The notes under the pieces: generated by a model
What the model was told of the DNA's origin: nothing
What the model saw: only the letters and a program-made list of their open reading frames with translations
Databases searched by the model: none
Origin: a bacterium
GTDB lineage: Bacteria > Bacteroidota > Bacteroidia > Bacteroidales > Muribaculaceae
Direction of reading: 5' to 3'
NCBI GenBank assembly: GCA_004563195.1
Contig: SFTJ01000096.1
Location: 1 to 7,435, forward strand
DNA: 7,435 bases
Shown here: positions 5,602 through 7,435 of the stretch, in pieces
Layout: each line of letters starts with the position of its first letter
Position numbering within the stretch: position 1 is the stretch's first letter
Program-made: the position numbers and the translations under genes

Positions 5602-7435
5602 ATGAAACCCAACAACTTTCTTTCGGCGCTTTTGGCGATTCTCTCCGCATTAGTGTGTAATGCCGCACAAGCTCAAGCCAAGCCCGACTTCAAGTATCCT
5701 AAAAATGTGAAAACCACGGCTCTCGCCGATATCAAAAAGGCGGAGAAAAGCGGCGAGAAAATGCTTTTGCTCGATGCCGTTATTCGCTATACACTGGCTG
5801 AGAGTATGATTTCGGCCGACAACGCCCCTGAGGTGTTTGGCACCATCGAGAAATATCGCAAAGCCGAGACTGCTCCCGACTTTGCCGCTCTATATACCCT
5901 GCTCGAGGCCAAGGCTTATGCCGCTTACCGCGATTGCACCAATGTTCGCCGAGCACAGAAGCACGAAACGCTGCCCGACGACATCACCGAGTGGAGTTTT
6001 GCCGATTTCTCCGATAAAATCTCGCAACTTGTAGCCATTGCGTTGAGCGACAAGACTGCTCTAAAGAACACCCCCACTTCGCGTTTTCGCAAAGTTTTAA
6101 ACTATAAAGAGGAATATCTCAAGTTCTACCCTACACTTCTCGATTTTTGCTATTTGACAGGCGGACGATTGCTTGATGACATCTCATCGCCTCTCACACA
6201 AGCCGACTTCGACGAATGGATCTCTTTCCACACCGGCGAGATTGCACCCACGAACGATAATGGAGATGCCCGCATTATGCTTTATCGTCAATATTCTCAA
6301 TTTGAAGAAAGCGGGCTCCTGCTAAAAAATGTTGTGCCTGAGGAAAACAAGAACTATCCCATTTTCTGCGATTATCTCGAGCGTTTTCCCAATTCTGCAT
6401 TTGCGCCCGACATCAAGAACATAGTTTCGCAACTCGAGAGTAAAAAAGTGGATTGCACATACGCTGCATATGCAAATTCAAAGTCAAAAATCAAGCTAAA
6501 CATTTCATACAGCAACGTCAACGATTGTTCTCTGGAAATTTATCGTCATTCCGACGAAAGCAAAAAAGCTACCAAGAAACTGGTTAAGACCATTAAGCTA
6601 AATTTCGACGGCAAAATACCTTTCCAAGGCGACACCACCATCTACATCGACCCGCTGCCTTACGGCATATATTCTATAGCCACCACGTTCAAACATGATT
6701 ACGCGAAAGGTGATTCTAAACATAGTACAAGCCTAACGTTTAATGTTAGCGACATAGAAAGACTTGTAGTTTCCAACTATTTCGAAAACGGAAAATGCGA
6801 AATCTATGCCGTAGATGCATATTCAGGAAAGCCGATAGAAGGCGCCCAACTATATTACAAGAATCAACTTATAGGCACAGCCGATGCTTCTGGAAAGGTA
6901 GATGTTACGCAAAATAAACGCGAATACAGCTCGTATTACCACTTCAAGAAAGGCGGCGACATTTACGGTCCGTTATTCTCTATCATGGAAAGTTATGCAT
7001 CTGATAAAATTAAGGAAAAAGCGGATGTATTTACCGACCTTGCCATTTACCGCCCGGGCGAAACCATTCACTATGCAGCGATTGCCACACGCCTCACGCC
7101 CGATTCGTCGCAACCATTGGCGGGGAAAGCTCTGACCGTGAAGCTGCAAGACCCTAATGGCAAGGAAGTGGCTAAATCCGACACCCTCATTACCGGTGCC
7201 GACGGCCGCATTTCCGGATCTTTTGTTGTCCCTACCGACCGCATGAACGGCACGTTTCGCATTATGGTATTTGCCGACAACGATTATTTAAATTCCGCCA
7301 TTGTAGAGGTAAGTGAATATAAAGCGCCAACTTTCGAAATCACCTTTACCGATGCTCAGCGCACTTATCTCAGCGGCGAAGATGTAAAAATAAGCGGTAA
7401 AATCGTCACTTTTGCCGGTATGCCTGTGGCAAATT
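5602..7435 (+). CDS. Secreted alpha-2-macroglobulin family protein, N-terminal 611 residues
   Basis: The frame stays open from the ATG at 5602 to the window edge, so the gene is cut on the right. A signal peptide spans about residues 1-26 (AQAQA before the cleavage site). Residues 27-300 are mostly helical and charged with no motif I recognise; this kind of N-terminal extension is common in Bacteroidota members. Beta-sandwich macroglobulin modules follow. A carboxypeptidase-like fold with AVDAYSGKPIEGAQLYY and TADASGKVDVT comes at about 412-435. The MG2 domain has the family signature YRPGE at 483-487 and closes with NGTFRIMVF. VSEYKAPTFEI, with EYKAP at 572-576, opens the MG3 domain, and GKIVTFAGMPVAN ends the visible part. 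Family members trap proteases or take part in envelope defence, and in full are usually 1,500-2,000 residues. The thioester motif CxEQ, if present, lies beyond the window, so the trapping mechanism cannot be judged. Confidence 0.88.
   Translation, partial: MKPNNFLSALLAILSALVCNAAQAQAKPDFKYPKNVKTTALADIKKAEKSGEKMLLLDAVIRYTLAESMISADNAPEVFGTIEKYRKAETAPDFAALYTLLEAKAYAAYRDCTNVRRAQKHETLPDDITEWSFADFSDKISQLVAIALSDKTALKNTPTSRFRKVLNYKEEYLKFYPTLLDFCYLTGGRLLDDISSPLTQADFDEWISFHTGEIAPTNDNGDARIMLYRQYSQFEESGLLLKNVVPEENKNYPIFCDYLERFPNSAFAPDIKNIVSQLESKKVDCTYAAYANSKSKIKLNISYSNVNDCSLEIYRHSDESKKATKKLVKTIKLNFDGKIPFQGDTTIYIDPLPYGIYSIATTFKHDYAKGDSKHSTSLTFNVSDIERLVVSNYFENGKCEIYAVDAYSGKPIEGAQLYYKNQLIGTADASGKVDVTQNKREYSSYYHFKKGGDIYGPLFSIMESYASDKIKEKADVFTDLAIYRPGETIHYAAIATRLTPDSSQPLAGKALTVKLQDPNGKEVAKSDTLITGADGRISGSFVVPTDRMNGTFRIMVFADNDYLNSAIVEVSEYKAPTFEITFTDAQRTYLSGEDVKISGKIVTFAGMPVAN

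Noticed and set aside
5641..5660. Lipobox at Cys19 of the alpha-2-macroglobulin signal peptide
   Set aside because: The residue before the cysteine is valine, which signal peptidase II does not favour, while a good type I cleavage site (AQA) follows; many bacterial relatives are lipoproteins, so this was considered but is less likely here.

Overview
The window looks like a chromosomal segment of a Bacteroidota bacterium, probably order Bacteroidales. Three things point there. Promoter-like sites fit the TTG / TAnnTTTG pattern of this phylum rather than TTGACA/TATAAT. Start codons lack Shine-Dalgarno sequences and are preceded by A-rich leaders. The protein families and signal peptides are also typical: a lipoprotein with acidic residues right after the lipid cysteine, an ECF sigma factor with a small membrane partner, and a secreted alpha-2-macroglobulin-like protein. 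I cannot assign a genus.

Layout. (1) Positions 1-266, minus strand: the 5' end of a secreted protein that runs almost directly from a signal peptide into an RHS-repeat-associated core. It is cut by the window edge. (2) Positions 267-459: a divergent control region with a candidate promoter for each side and a perfect 10-bp dyad that touches the rightward promoter. (3) Positions 460-3606: a two-gene unit encoding an outer-membrane TonB-dependent receptor of the siderophore-receptor (FyuA-like) type, not SusC, and a probably surface-exposed lipoprotein of unrecognised family. A strong hairpin terminator at 3642-3681 closes it. (4) Positions 3810-5325: a three-gene unit of ECF sigma factor, small single-span membrane protein (candidate anti-sigma factor) and a Spy/CpxP-like periplasmic helical protein. 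It is followed by a hairpin plus T-run at 5452-5524. (5) From 5602 to the right edge: the first 611 codons of a secreted alpha-2-macroglobulin family protein.

How the genes may work together. The receptor and lipoprotein most likely form an uptake pair, with the lipoprotein capturing or presenting a ligand and the receptor importing it using TonB energy. The dyad over the receptor promoter suggests the pair is switched by a DNA-binding regulator. The sigma / membrane protein / Spy-like trio looks like a self-contained envelope-stress circuit, and the neighbouring alpha-2-macroglobulin also belongs to envelope defence. The substrate of the uptake pair, the signal for the sigma circuit and the role of the RHS protein cannot be read from the sequence.
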